NCBI GenBank assembly: GCA_030536555.1
Contig: JAUNPU010000016.1
Coordinates: 1-64,000 of the forward strand
DNA: 64,000 bases
Source of the DNA: Eubacteriales bacterium
GTDB taxonomy: Bacteria > Bacillota > Clostridia > Lachnospirales > Lachnospiraceae
Reading direction: 5' to 3'
Under the pieces are notes generated by a model, which was given only the letters and a program-made list of their open reading frames with translations, made no database searches and was not told the origin of the DNA. Positions 1 to 7,637 of the stretch are shown in pieces (the first letter of the stretch is position 1; each line of letters begins with the position of its first letter). Both the position numbers and the translations under genes were made by a program.

Positions 1-36
1 GCAACCGGGCGTCAGCAGGCAACCGGGCGGCAGCCG
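1..36 (+). repeat. 18-bp in-frame tandem repeat in the regulator gene
   Basis: Bases 1-18 and 19-36 are near-identical 18-mers starting GCAACCGGGCG, which add six residues each to the regulator. The array may extend beyond the left edge. It resembles other in-frame expansions in this window. Confidence 0.6.
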
Positions 37-1736
37 GGCTTCCTTCCAGCGGTGAGATTCCCCAGACACCGGGGGCGCGGTGCATCTATATGATCCAGCG
101 GATGCTGTTTGAGACCAGGGAGCTGAATCTGACTGAGGTGCAGAATCAGATCTATATCAGCGATTATTCCATTCAGAATGACCTAAAGCGGATTCGCAGG
201 ATGATCGAGCCCTACCCGGGGCTGGAGCTGGTGCGGAGCCGGGAGTGCATCTCCCTGAAGGGGGATGAGATCGTCAAGCGGAAGTTCTACCGGGATCTTC
301 TGGTGGCGGAGGTGCAGGAGAACTTTCTGAATCTGGACCGGCTGGCGCATCTGTACAAGGATTTTGACCTGATCGAGGTGAAGGATATCTTCGTGGAGGT
401 GCTGGAGGAGTATGATTACTCCATTCACGAGGCCATGTTCTCCATGCTGATCATTCACGCAGGCACCAGCATCGAGCGGATGAATGCCTGCCACTATATC
501 CAGATGAAGGAGACCCAGCAGGGGCTGGAGGATACCATTGAGTACCAGATCTCCAAGACATTTTTCGAGCGGATCTCCAGACGGCTTCATATCAAGGTAC
601 AGGACGGCGAGGTGGGAATGTTCGCCCTGGTGATCATGGGGCGGCGGGCGTCCAACTACGCCAGCGACCATGTGAAGTTCGGGGACCGGTGGCTGAATAC
701 GGGCAAGCTGGTGCAGGGAGCCTTAGAGCGGCTGAAGAAGCTGTTTGGCGTGGACTTTGGCAGCGACGAGGACCTGGTGGCGGGGCTTAAGATGCACCTT
801 CACGGGCTGGTGGAGCGCGCGAAAAATAATGTGGTCATGGAGGATATCTTCCTGGAGGAGATCAAGCAGCGGTATCCGCTGGTATTTGACATGGGTGTCT
901 ATGTGGTAGGATATCTGGAGGAGGTGCTGGAGATCTCCATTGCCGATATGGAGAGCGGCTTTATTGCCCTTCATCTGGGTGCTGCCAGCGAGCGGATGAA
1001 CGCCGCCAGCCGGTACCGGGCGGTGATGATTCTTCCTCATAATCAGGCATTTTCCGACATGTGCGAGAAGAAGATTCTGGACATGTTCCGGGACCGGATG
1101 GAGATCGTGAAGAAGCTCTATTACTTTGAGGAGGAGAAGGTGCGGCAGTTTCAGCCGGATCTGCTGCTGACCACGGTTCCGTTCCAGCATCATCTGGAGA
1201 TTCCTACGGTCAATATCAGCCTCTTTGTGGACCCGGAGACGGAATCCGGCATCCTGCAGGCGCTGAACCGGCTGGACAAGAAGCGGTTCCAGATGGAATT
1301 TGCCTCCCACATCGGACATCTGATCCGGAAGGAGCATTACTACCGGCAGCTGGATGCGAAGACGCCGGAGGAGGTGATTTCCGTGCTGTGCGGCGGCATG
1401 GAGCAGGAGGGAATCATCGATGAGAATTACCGGGAAATCGTGCTGAAGCGGGAGAAGATGACCCCCACTTCTTTTGCCAACGCGCTGGCGATTCCCCATG
1501 CGTTCCGGGCTTACGCCACAAAGTCCACCATCGCCGTGGCGCAGCTGAAGAATCCCGTTCCCTGGGGCGTCTTCGAGGTGCGGCTGGTGATGCTGTTTGC
1601 CATCAATGAGGGAGATCAGCGGATGATCAAGATCTTCTTCGACTGGATCTCCGACATCATCGGCAGTCCGGAGCGGCTGGGGCAGCTGATGGCGGACGCT
1701 TCCTATGAGGAGTTTGTGGAGCGGATCCTGGGGTAG
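1..1736 (+). CDS. BglG/LicR-type PTS regulator, 5' end outside the window
   Basis: The frame is open from base 3, so the gene starts left of the window; the ATG at 90 is internal. Visible order: a winged helix-turn-helix (just after the ATG at 90, around ELNLTEVQNQIYIS), two PRD-type regions, an EIIB-like stretch and a C-terminal EIIA type-2 domain with the phosphorylatable His in AIPHAF. Proteins of this kind (LicR, MtlR, CelR families) activate PTS operons according to phosphorylation by HPr and EII proteins. It lies directly upstream of a lactose/cellobiose-type PTS on the same strand, its probable target. Bases 1-36 are two copies of an 18-bp in-frame repeat in what looks like a linker, which probably continues to the left. 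Family assignment is firm; the inducer is unknown. Confidence 0.88.
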   Translation, partial: NRASAGNRAAAGLPSSGEIPQTPGARCIYMIQRMLFETRELNLTEVQNQIYISDYSIQNDLKRIRRMIEPYPGLELVRSRECISLKGDEIVKRKFYRDLLVAEVQENFLNLDRLAHLYKDFDLIEVKDIFVEVLEEYDYSIHEAMFSMLIIHAGTSIERMNACHYIQMKETQQGLEDTIEYQISKTFFERISRRLHIKVQDGEVGMFALVIMGRRASNYASDHVKFGDRWLNTGKLVQGALERLKKLFGVDFGSDEDLVAGLKMHLHGLVERAKNNVVMEDIFLEEIKQRYPLVFDMGVYVVGYLEEVLEISIADMESGFIALHLGAASERMNAASRYRAVMILPHNQAFSDMCEKKILDMFRDRMEIVKKLYYFEEEKVRQFQPDLLLTTVPFQHHLEIPTVNISLFVDPETESGILQALNRLDKKRFQMEFASHIGHLIRKEHYYRQLDAKTPEEVISVLCGGMEQEGIIDENYREIVLKREKMTPTSFANALAIPHAFRAYATKSTIAVAQLKNPVPWGVFEVRLVMLFAINEGDQRMIKIFFDWISDIIGSPERLGQLMADASYEEFVERILG

Positions 1737-1791
1737 AGACGCGAGAACCATTGTCCAGATGGGATTTCCGTGCTGAAATATGGCGGACCGG

Positions 1792-1850
1792 CATTTCCTA
1801 ACAGCTAGGAAATGTCTTTGCCGCACAAAACTGAATACCTGTCCTATAAT
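1792..1850 (+). promoter_or_regulatory. Candidate activator site and promoter of the first PTS operon
   Basis: A perfect 9-bp inverted repeat, CATTTCCTA (1792-1800) and TAGGAAATG (1806-1814), lies upstream of a consensus -10 TATAAT (1845-1850). No -35 element of matching quality is visible at the right distance. An upstream dyad with a missing -35 fits an activator-dependent promoter, and the neighbouring PRD regulator is the obvious candidate. The link to that regulator is inference. Confidence 0.5.
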
Positions 1851-1931
1851 AAGGACAACCGATTGAGAGATGCAGCAGGTCACGAAGACGGGCTGCATTT
1901 CCATTTAAAAACATAAAAGGAGGACGAAGGT

Positions 1932-2261
1932 ATGGAAGGGTTAGAGATGATCTGCTTTCAGATTATTTCCAGTGTAGGGACCGCAAGATCCAGCTACATT
2001 GAGGCAATCCAGAAAGCGAAGGCAGGGGACTTCGAGGGTGCTGAGGCCTGCATCGCAGAAGGCCAGGAGCAGTTCCTGAAAGGTCACGAGGCTCACTTCG
2101 AGCTGCTGACGAAGGAAGCTCAGGGCATTCCGGTAGGCGGCTCCCTGATCCTGGTTCACGCAGAGGACCAGCTGATGAGCGCTGAGGGGTTCAAGATCAT
2201 TGCTGAGGAAATGATCGCCAGCTACAAGAGAATCACCGAACTGGAAAACAAATTAAAATAA
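1932..2261 (+). CDS. PTS lactose/cellobiose family EIIA
   Basis: A 109-residue soluble EIIA of the lactose/chitobiose class. The phospho-accepting His is in LVHAEDQLM, which also carries the Asp that binds the trimer's metal ion in this family. The start follows an AAAGGAGG site at 1916-1923. It is first in an A-B-C gene order and hands phosphate from HPr to the EIIB encoded 18 bp downstream. The central stretch around SYIEAIQKAKAGDFEG is also found in the second EIIA of this window (63373-63681), so the two systems share a recent ancestor or the same subfamily. Likely substrates are beta-linked disaccharides or related glycosides; the neighbours suggest something amino-linked. Confidence 0.92.
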   Translation: MEGLEMICFQIISSVGTARSSYIEAIQKAKAGDFEGAEACIAEGQEQFLKGHEAHFELLTKEAQGIPVGGSLILVHAEDQLMSAEGFKIIAEEMIASYKRITELENKLK

Positions 2262-2279
2262 TATAAGGGGGATTTTACA

Positions 2280-2600
2280 ATGAAGAAAGTGTACTTATTC
2301 TGCAGCGCAGGAATGTCAACCAGCATGCTGGCAAGCAAGATGCAGGGCGTAGCCAACAGCCATGATCTTCCGATCGAGGTTGAGGCGTTTCCGGACGGCA
2401 AGATCGGTCAGATCATCGAGGAGCGTCACCCGGATGTGATCCTGTTAGGACCGCAGGTGAAATACCGCTACCAGGAGATCGTGGACAAGTTCGGCTCCAC
2501 CGGTATTCCGATTCAGGTCATCGACCAGACCGCTTACGGTATGATGGACGGTGAAAAGGTTCTGAAGTCTGCAATCAAGCTGATGAAAGCTGCAAAATAA
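2280..2600 (+). CDS. PTS lactose/cellobiose family EIIB
   Basis: A 106-residue EIIB with the phosphocysteine loop FCSAGMSTSML near the N terminus; Cys8 is the expected phosphorylated residue. It receives phosphate from the EIIA encoded just upstream and passes it to the sugar during transport by EIIC. Spacing of 18 bp upstream and 42 bp downstream indicates one transcript with its partners. The length is normal for the family and no anomalies are visible. Confidence 0.93.
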   Translation: MKKVYLFCSAGMSTSMLASKMQGVANSHDLPIEVEAFPDGKIGQIIEERHPDVILLGPQVKYRYQEIVDKFGSTGIPIQVIDQTAYGMMDGEKVLKSAIKLMKAAK

Positions 2601-2642
2601 AGCCTGACATAGTCAGGAGTAATCTACAGGGGGTATTAAAAC

Positions 2643-3977
2643 ATGTTAAGTAAATTAGAGTCAGTACTGATGCCGCTGGCTGAGAAAATTGGTAGAAACA
2701 AATATCTGATTGCCATCCGTGATGGTTTTCTGTTATCCATGCCGCTGCTGATCGTAGGATCCTTCTTCCTGCTGATCGCCAACTTCCCGATTCCGGGCTG
2801 GACCGAGTTCTGGGCACGGTTCTTCGGTGAGAACTGGGCTTCCTACTTTGCAAAACCGACGGATGCAACTTTCTCCATCATGGCAATCCTGGCTGTCATC
2901 GGTATCGGCTATTCCTTCGCCGGTCAGATGAACGTGGACAAGCTGTTCGGCGCAGGTATTTCCCTGGTATGCTGGTTCCTGATCATGCCGTATGAGATCA
3001 TGTTCCAGGATGCGGTTGTAACCGGTATCCCGTTAGGATGGGTAGGTTCCAAGGGTATTTTCGTAGGTATCATCGTAGCATTTGCAGCCGTACATATCTA
3101 CGCATGGGTAAACAGCAAGGGCTGGGTTATCAAGATGCCGGACGGTGTTCCGCCGACCGTTGAGAAGTCCTTCGCAGCTCTGATTCCGGCAGGTATGGCA
3201 GTTCTGGCGTTCTTCGTACTGAACATCGTATTTGCCATGACTCCTTACGGAAATGCATTTAACTTTGTATTCACCATTTTACAGACTCCGCTGTTAAAGC
3301 TGGGCAACACCTTGCCGGCTATGGTAATCGCGTACATTTTCCTGCACTTCTTCTGGTTTTTCGGCGTAAACGGCGGTTCCGTAGTAGGTGCGGTATTCAA
3401 CCCGATTCTGCAGACTCTGTCCGCAGAGAACCTGGCAGCCATGCAGGCAGGCGAGGCAATTCCGAACATCATCTGCCAGCAGTTCCAGGATCTGTTCGCA
3501 ACCTTCGGCGGTGCAGGCTCCACCCTGTCCCTGCTGATTGCCATGCTGATGTTCTGCCGTTCCAAACGTATCAAGGAGCTTGGTAAGCTGGCTCTGATTC
3601 CGGGCGTATTCGGTATCAACGAGCCGATCATCTTCGGTCTTCCGATTCTGCTGAACCCGATGATGCTGATTCCGTTTATGCTGGTACCGACCATCAACAT
3701 CGTGATTTCCTACTTCTGCATGAGCCTGGGACTGGTTCCTCTGTGCAGCGGCGTGGCAATCCCGTGGACGATGCCGGTAGTCCTGTCCGGATTCCTGGCA
3801 ACCGGATGGCAGGGCGCTGTGCTGCAGCTGTTACTGCTGATTCTGGGTGTATTCATCTACATGCCGTTCATCAAGATGATGGACAAGCAGTACCTGGTTG
3901 ACGAGACCAACAAGAGCGATGACGCAGACGATGATGACGATCTGTCTCTGGATGACCTGTCCTTTGACGACCTGTAA
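2643..3977 (+). CDS. PTS lactose/cellobiose family EIIC permease
   Basis: A 444-residue polytopic membrane protein with the hallmarks of the EIIC cellobiose/lactose family: about ten hydrophobic segments, the HFFWFFGVNGGS loop, and the GINEPIIFGLPILLNP motif that forms the substrate site. The last 25 residues or so are strikingly acidic (runs of Asp with Leu/Ser), which is unusual for EIIC proteins and lies on the cytoplasmic side. It should import the substrate and phosphorylate it with EIIB. Downstream genes (GrdB-like, Ntn hydrolase, M20 peptidase) hint at a glycosylated amino acid or peptide; this is inference from context. Confidence 0.92.
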   Translation: MLSKLESVLMPLAEKIGRNKYLIAIRDGFLLSMPLLIVGSFFLLIANFPIPGWTEFWARFFGENWASYFAKPTDATFSIMAILAVIGIGYSFAGQMNVDKLFGAGISLVCWFLIMPYEIMFQDAVVTGIPLGWVGSKGIFVGIIVAFAAVHIYAWVNSKGWVIKMPDGVPPTVEKSFAALIPAGMAVLAFFVLNIVFAMTPYGNAFNFVFTILQTPLLKLGNTLPAMVIAYIFLHFFWFFGVNGGSVVGAVFNPILQTLSAENLAAMQAGEAIPNIICQQFQDLFATFGGAGSTLSLLIAMLMFCRSKRIKELGKLALIPGVFGINEPIIFGLPILLNPMMLIPFMLVPTINIVISYFCMSLGLVPLCSGVAIPWTMPVVLSGFLATGWQGAVLQLLLLILGVFIYMPFIKMMDKQYLVDETNKSDDADDDDDLSLDDLSFDDL

Positions 3978-3996
3978 TTAGGAGGAAAATGGAATT

Positions 3997-4521
3997 ATGA
4001 AGATTGTAATGATTTTTGACCAGATCCAGTCCGGACTGGGCACCAAAGACGATACCATGGTTCCGCTGACCGGCAAAAAAGAAGCAGTAGGACCGGCAGT
4101 GATGATGCAGCCGTTCTTAAAGGAAGTAGATGGACACGTGATGGCATGCTTATGCTGCGGCAACGGCACCTATCTGGCAGACCCGGATGAGGTCAGCCGC
4201 AAGCTGTGCGCCATGGTCAAGAAGCTGCAGCCGGATGTGGTCATCTGCGGACCGGCATTCAACTTCCTGGACTATGCGGCAATGTCAGCCCGCGTGGCAG
4301 ACGATATCAACAACACCACCGGCGTGAAGGCACTTGCGGCTATGTCCGAGGAAAATGCAGACACCATCCGGGAGTACAAGGACAAAGTCGTGATCGTCAA
4401 GACCCCGAAGAAGGGCGGTCTGGGACTGAACGACGCGCTGAAGAATATCTGCAAGGTTGCGAAAGCAATGGTGGACCATGACGCAGCATTAGAGACATTG
4501 AAAAAGGACGTATGTTACTAA
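3997..4521 (+). CDS. GrdB-like protein, N-terminal half only (glycine/sarcosine reductase B family)
   Basis: A 174-residue protein that matches the N-terminal half of glycine/betaine/sarcosine reductase component B: an opening KIVMIFDQIQSGLGTK segment, the GPAVMM turn, a CLCCGNG stretch in place of the family's ICGDN, and the diagnostic ICGPAFNF motif. The family's C-terminal half, which holds the selenocysteine UGxC centre, is absent; there is no in-frame TGA/SECIS arrangement and the gene ends with a normal stop. It starts 19 bp after the EIIC stop behind GGAGGAAAA, so it belongs to the PTS operon. The reductase chemistry cannot be intact; a role on an amine-bearing PTS substrate is possible but unproven. 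Confidence 0.72.
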   Translation: MKIVMIFDQIQSGLGTKDDTMVPLTGKKEAVGPAVMMQPFLKEVDGHVMACLCCGNGTYLADPDEVSRKLCAMVKKLQPDVVICGPAFNFLDYAAMSARVADDINNTTGVKALAAMSEENADTIREYKDKVVIVKTPKKGGLGLNDALKNICKVAKAMVDHDAALETLKKDVCY

Positions 4522-4552
4522 AGCTCATCGGTTGAGAGGGCTTTGAGTTCAG

Positions 4553-4607
4553 GAAAGCGGCCTGGCAGGCATGAATCAGAATATGATGCGCCGGCCGGGC
4601 TGCTTTT
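4553..4607 (+). terminator. Probable intrinsic terminator or attenuator after the GrdB-like gene
   Basis: AAAGCGGCCTGGC (4554-4566) can pair, with bulges, with the GC-rich GCCGGCCGGGCTGCTTT segment ending near 4606, followed by a run of T. It sits between the PTS/GrdB-like genes and the Ntn hydrolase, so it may lower expression of the downstream genes. The stem is imperfect. Confidence 0.5.
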
Positions 4608-4638
4608 TCTATATAAATAAATGCAGGAGGATAGGATT

Positions 4639-5595
4639 ATGTGGGGTATGATTGCAACCTGGAGAATGGCAGTTGAGGGTGTGACAAAAGGATGTGAGAT
4701 GCTGAAGGAGGGCGGCAATGCAGGCGACGCCATCGAGACAGCAGTTCGTGAGGTGGAGGATTTTCCGTACTACAAGTCGGTAGGCTACGGCGGTCTGCCT
4801 AATGAGGAAATGGAAGTGGAGCTGGACGCGGCATTTATGGATGGCGACACCCTGGATGTGGGCGCTGTGGCAGCCATCAAGGACTATGCGAACCCGGTTT
4901 CCATCGCAAGACGTCTGAGCCACGAGAAGGTCAACAGCATGCTGGTGGCTGAGGGCGCAGAGAAGTTCGCGCACAAGGAAGGCTTTGAGCGCAAGAATAT
5001 GCTGACCGACCGCGCAAAGGCACACTACCGCAAGCGGGTAAAGGAAATCAAGCAGCAGGAGTTAAAGCCCTACTCCGGCCATGACACCGTAGGTATGGTA
5101 TGTCTGGATGCCCACGGCAAAATGACCGCCGCAACCTCCACCAGCGGCCTGTTCATGAAGAAGAAGGGCAGAGTGGGCGATTCTCCGATCGTAGGCTCCG
5201 GATTCTACGCAGACAGCAAGGTAGGCGGCGCAAGCGCAACCGGTCTGGGCGAGGACCTGATGAAGGGCTGCATCTCCTATGAGATTGTCCGCCTGATGAA
5301 GGAAGGCATGCATCCCCAGGCAGCCTGCGAGCTTGCAGTGACCCGGCTGGATCAGGAGTTAAAGGAGCGCCGCGGCGTGGCTGGCGACCTGTCTCTGATC
5401 GCCATGAACACGAAGGGCGAGTGGGGTGTAGCTACCAACATTGAGGGCTTCTCCATCGCCGTTGAGACCGAGGAGCTGGAGCCGACTGTATATCTGGTAA
5501 CCCGTCAGGAAGACGGACACTGCACCTTTGAGGTGGCGTCCCAGGAGTGGATGGAGAACTACATGAAGACCAGAATGGCTCCGATTGAGGAGTAA
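4639..5595 (+). CDS. N4-(beta-N-acetylglucosaminyl)-L-asparaginase-type Ntn hydrolase
   Basis: The protein matches glycosylasparaginase (aspartylglucosaminidase), an Ntn hydrolase that splits the GlcNAc-Asn bond of N-glycan remnants. Autocleavage would occur in GHDTVGMV, freeing Thr150 as N-terminal nucleophile; the substrate-binding RVGDSPIVGSG motif and a GGASATGLGE turn are present. I place the start at the ATG at 4639 (318 residues), because an upstream in-frame ATG at 4621 would put the AGGAGG site (4625-4630) inside the coding region. No signal peptide is visible, so it acts in the cytoplasm, consistent with a substrate imported by the upstream PTS. The family also contains isoaspartyl peptidases; context favours the glycosylasparagine role but does not prove it. 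Confidence 0.85.
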   Translation: MWGMIATWRMAVEGVTKGCEMLKEGGNAGDAIETAVREVEDFPYYKSVGYGGLPNEEMEVELDAAFMDGDTLDVGAVAAIKDYANPVSIARRLSHEKVNSMLVAEGAEKFAHKEGFERKNMLTDRAKAHYRKRVKEIKQQELKPYSGHDTVGMVCLDAHGKMTAATSTSGLFMKKKGRVGDSPIVGSGFYADSKVGGASATGLGEDLMKGCISYEIVRLMKEGMHPQAACELAVTRLDQELKERRGVAGDLSLIAMNTKGEWGVATNIEGFSIAVETEELEPTVYLVTRQEDGHCTFEVASQEWMENYMKTRMAPIEE

Positions 5596-5615
5596 GGAAG
5601 GGGAATTGATAGGTG

Positions 5616-6740
5616 ATGCATACAGAACAGATTGGGGATCAGAAGATCATAGAGCAGATTGAGGGGCTTAAGGACTCTATGATCGAGGGAATCCTGAAGC
5701 TGGTGAAGATCGACAGTGTGGAGGCAGAGGCAGAGCCGGATGCGCCGTTTGGAAGGGGAGTCCGGACGGCGCTTCATCAGGCGCTGGAGATCGGTGCAGC
5801 CATGGGCTTTCGCACGGTAAATGTGGACAATTACATCGGCTACGTGGAGTATGGCGAGGGCGAGGACTACGTCTGCGCCATCGGCCATGTGGACGTGGTG
5901 CCGGTGGGCGACGGCTGGAGACAGCCGCCTTTCAGCGGTTATATCGAGGACGGGACCATATACAGCCGGGGCGTGCTGGACAACAAGGGACCGATCATGA
6001 CCTGTCTCTACGGTCTGTATGCCTTAAAGCAGCTGGGCTATGTGCCGAAGCACCGGATAAGGATCATCTTCGGCTGCGACGAGGAGTCCGGCTTCGAGGA
6101 CCTGAAATACTATCTGCAGCGGGAGCCGGCGCCGGCTTACGGCTTTACGCCGGACTGCAAGTTCCCGGTGGTCTACGCGGAGCGGGGACGTGCCATTGTG
6201 CGGATCGCGGCGCCGGAGAACCAGATGGAGGCATTCTTTGCCTTCGTCACCCAGTATTTTATCGGGGCGAAAAATGACGGAGACCGTCTGGGCATCGACT
6301 TTAAGCATCCGGAGTACGGCATCATGGAGATGCGGAACTATAAGCTGGGCATGGACGGGCAGGCGCCTTACTTTGAGGCATCCTTAAGCTATCCGGCGGG
6401 CCACGGCATCGACGAGATACTGGAGCGGATCCGGGAGAAGGCAGGGGAGCTGCCGGTGACCCTGATGCACAACTACGATCCGGTGGTATTTGAGAAGGAC
6501 AGCCCCATGGTACGTGCCATGCAGGAGAGCTACGAGGCCGTGACCGGAGCAGACGGAACGCCGGTGACCACCACAGGAGGCACTTACGCCAAGGCCATGC
6601 CGGGCATCGTGCCCTTCGGACCCAGCTTTCCGGGACAGAAGGGCATCGGTCACAACCCCAATGAGTGGATGAAGATCGATGATCTGATGGCAAATGCGAA
6701 GATCTACGGGCTGGCGCTGTACCGGCTTGGTATGTTATAA
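5616..6740 (+). CDS. M20 family dipeptidase (PepV/Sapep-like), short form
   Basis: A metallopeptidase with the M20 di-zinc set: GHVDVVPVG (His91, Asp93), SRGVLDNKG (Asp122), DEESGFED (Glu156/157) and a late GHNPNEW His (about residue 346). The length of about 374 residues is well below the roughly 460 usual for PepV, because the lid/dimerisation insert is reduced. ATG 5616 is preferred over the adjacent GTG 5613; GGAAGGGG lies about 12 bp upstream. It follows the Ntn hydrolase by 20 bp and would release amino acids from small peptides, supporting a peptide or amino-acid side of the pathway. Confidence 0.85.
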   Translation: MHTEQIGDQKIIEQIEGLKDSMIEGILKLVKIDSVEAEAEPDAPFGRGVRTALHQALEIGAAMGFRTVNVDNYIGYVEYGEGEDYVCAIGHVDVVPVGDGWRQPPFSGYIEDGTIYSRGVLDNKGPIMTCLYGLYALKQLGYVPKHRIRIIFGCDEESGFEDLKYYLQREPAPAYGFTPDCKFPVVYAERGRAIVRIAAPENQMEAFFAFVTQYFIGAKNDGDRLGIDFKHPEYGIMEMRNYKLGMDGQAPYFEASLSYPAGHGIDEILERIREKAGELPVTLMHNYDPVVFEKDSPMVRAMQESYEAVTGADGTPVTTTGGTYAKAMPGIVPFGPSFPGQKGIGHNPNEWMKIDDLMANAKIYGLALYRLGML

Positions 6741-6804
6741 TAGCAGGGACGTATGCGGGTTTATCTGCCGGGCCTGCTGTAACTGCAGGGGAGTATGTCA
6801 GTGT

Positions 6805-6839
6805 TGCCTGCCCGGGGCAGAGGTGAGTCCCGGCAGGCA
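6805..6839 (+). promoter_or_regulatory. Stem-loop in the leader of cutC
   Basis: TGCCTGCC (6805-6812) pairs with GGCAGGCA (6832-6839), extended by GGG/CCC after a one-base bulge. There is no T-run, so it is not a typical terminator; it ends shortly before the cutC ribosome binding site. It may affect mRNA stability or translation. Confidence 0.4.
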
Positions 6840-6852
6840 GAGGGAGAAGAAT

Positions 6853-7620
6853 ATGGAACAGAGAGAAAATAAGTATATTGTGGAGGTCTGCTGCGGAAGC
6901 TATTATGACGCGAAGCAGGCAGCCCTGGGCGGAGCGGAGCGGATCGAGCTGAATTCCGCCCTGATGTTAGGAGGGCTGACCCCCACGGTGGCGACCCTTC
7001 GCCTGGTGAAGGAGCAGTTCCCGCAGCTGAAGGTGGTAGCCATGGTGCGTCCCCGGGGCGCAGGCTTCTGCTACACGGAGGAAGAATTCCAGGTGATGGA
7101 GGAGGAGTGCCGGGATCTTTTGGAGAACGGTGCCGACGGCATTGCCTTTGGATGTCTGCATGCAGATGCGACTCTGGACGAGGAGAAGAATCAGCGGCTG
7201 CTGGCAATCATCAAGGGAATGGGCAGAGAAGCGGTGTTCCACCGGGCCTTTGACTGCTCGGCAGACCCCTTTGCCACCATGGAGCGGCTGATCGAGCTTG
7301 GGGTGGACCGGGTGCTGACCAGCGGCTTAAAGCCAAAGGCCATGGACGGCGCAGACCTGATCGCACAGCTTCAGGCACGGTTCGGAGACCGGATTGAGAT
7401 TCTGGCAGGCAGCGGCATCAATGTGACCAATGCCATGGAGATGATCGAGCGGACCGGCATCCGTCAGGTCCACAGCTCCTGCAAGGCATGGCTCACGGAT
7501 CCGACCACCGTGCAGAACGGCGTGTCCTACAGCATTGCTTCCGGAGATCAGGAATATCAGTATGATGTGGTGTCTGAGGAGCTGGTACGCGGACTGGTGC
7601 AGCGGGTATACGGCGCCTGA
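6853..7620 (+). CDS. cutC: CutC family protein
   Basis: A 255-residue TIM-barrel protein of the CutC family, with the typical VEVCCGSYYDAKQAALGGA opening, the VMVRPRGAGFCYT motif, VFHRAFDC and the ILAGSGIN strand. CutC was named for copper tolerance, but its enzymatic role is unsettled. I start it at ATG 6853 behind GGGAGAAGA; the frame is open upstream, but that part is a Cys/Arg-rich translation of the intergenic hairpin region. It is probably co-transcribed with the M20 peptidase. Confidence 0.9.
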   Translation: MEQRENKYIVEVCCGSYYDAKQAALGGAERIELNSALMLGGLTPTVATLRLVKEQFPQLKVVAMVRPRGAGFCYTEEEFQVMEEECRDLLENGADGIAFGCLHADATLDEEKNQRLLAIIKGMGREAVFHRAFDCSADPFATMERLIELGVDRVLTSGLKPKAMDGADLIAQLQARFGDRIEILAGSGINVTNAMEMIERTGIRQVHSSCKAWLTDPTTVQNGVSYSIASGDQEYQYDVVSEELVRGLVQRVYGA

Positions 7621-7637
7621 GAAAACGAGGTTATGAC

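Noticed and set aside
6694-6852. N-terminal extension of CutC with many Cys and Arg
   Set aside because: It overlaps the end of the M20 peptidase gene and a hairpin region; a good ribosome site precedes ATG 6853, where family similarity begins.
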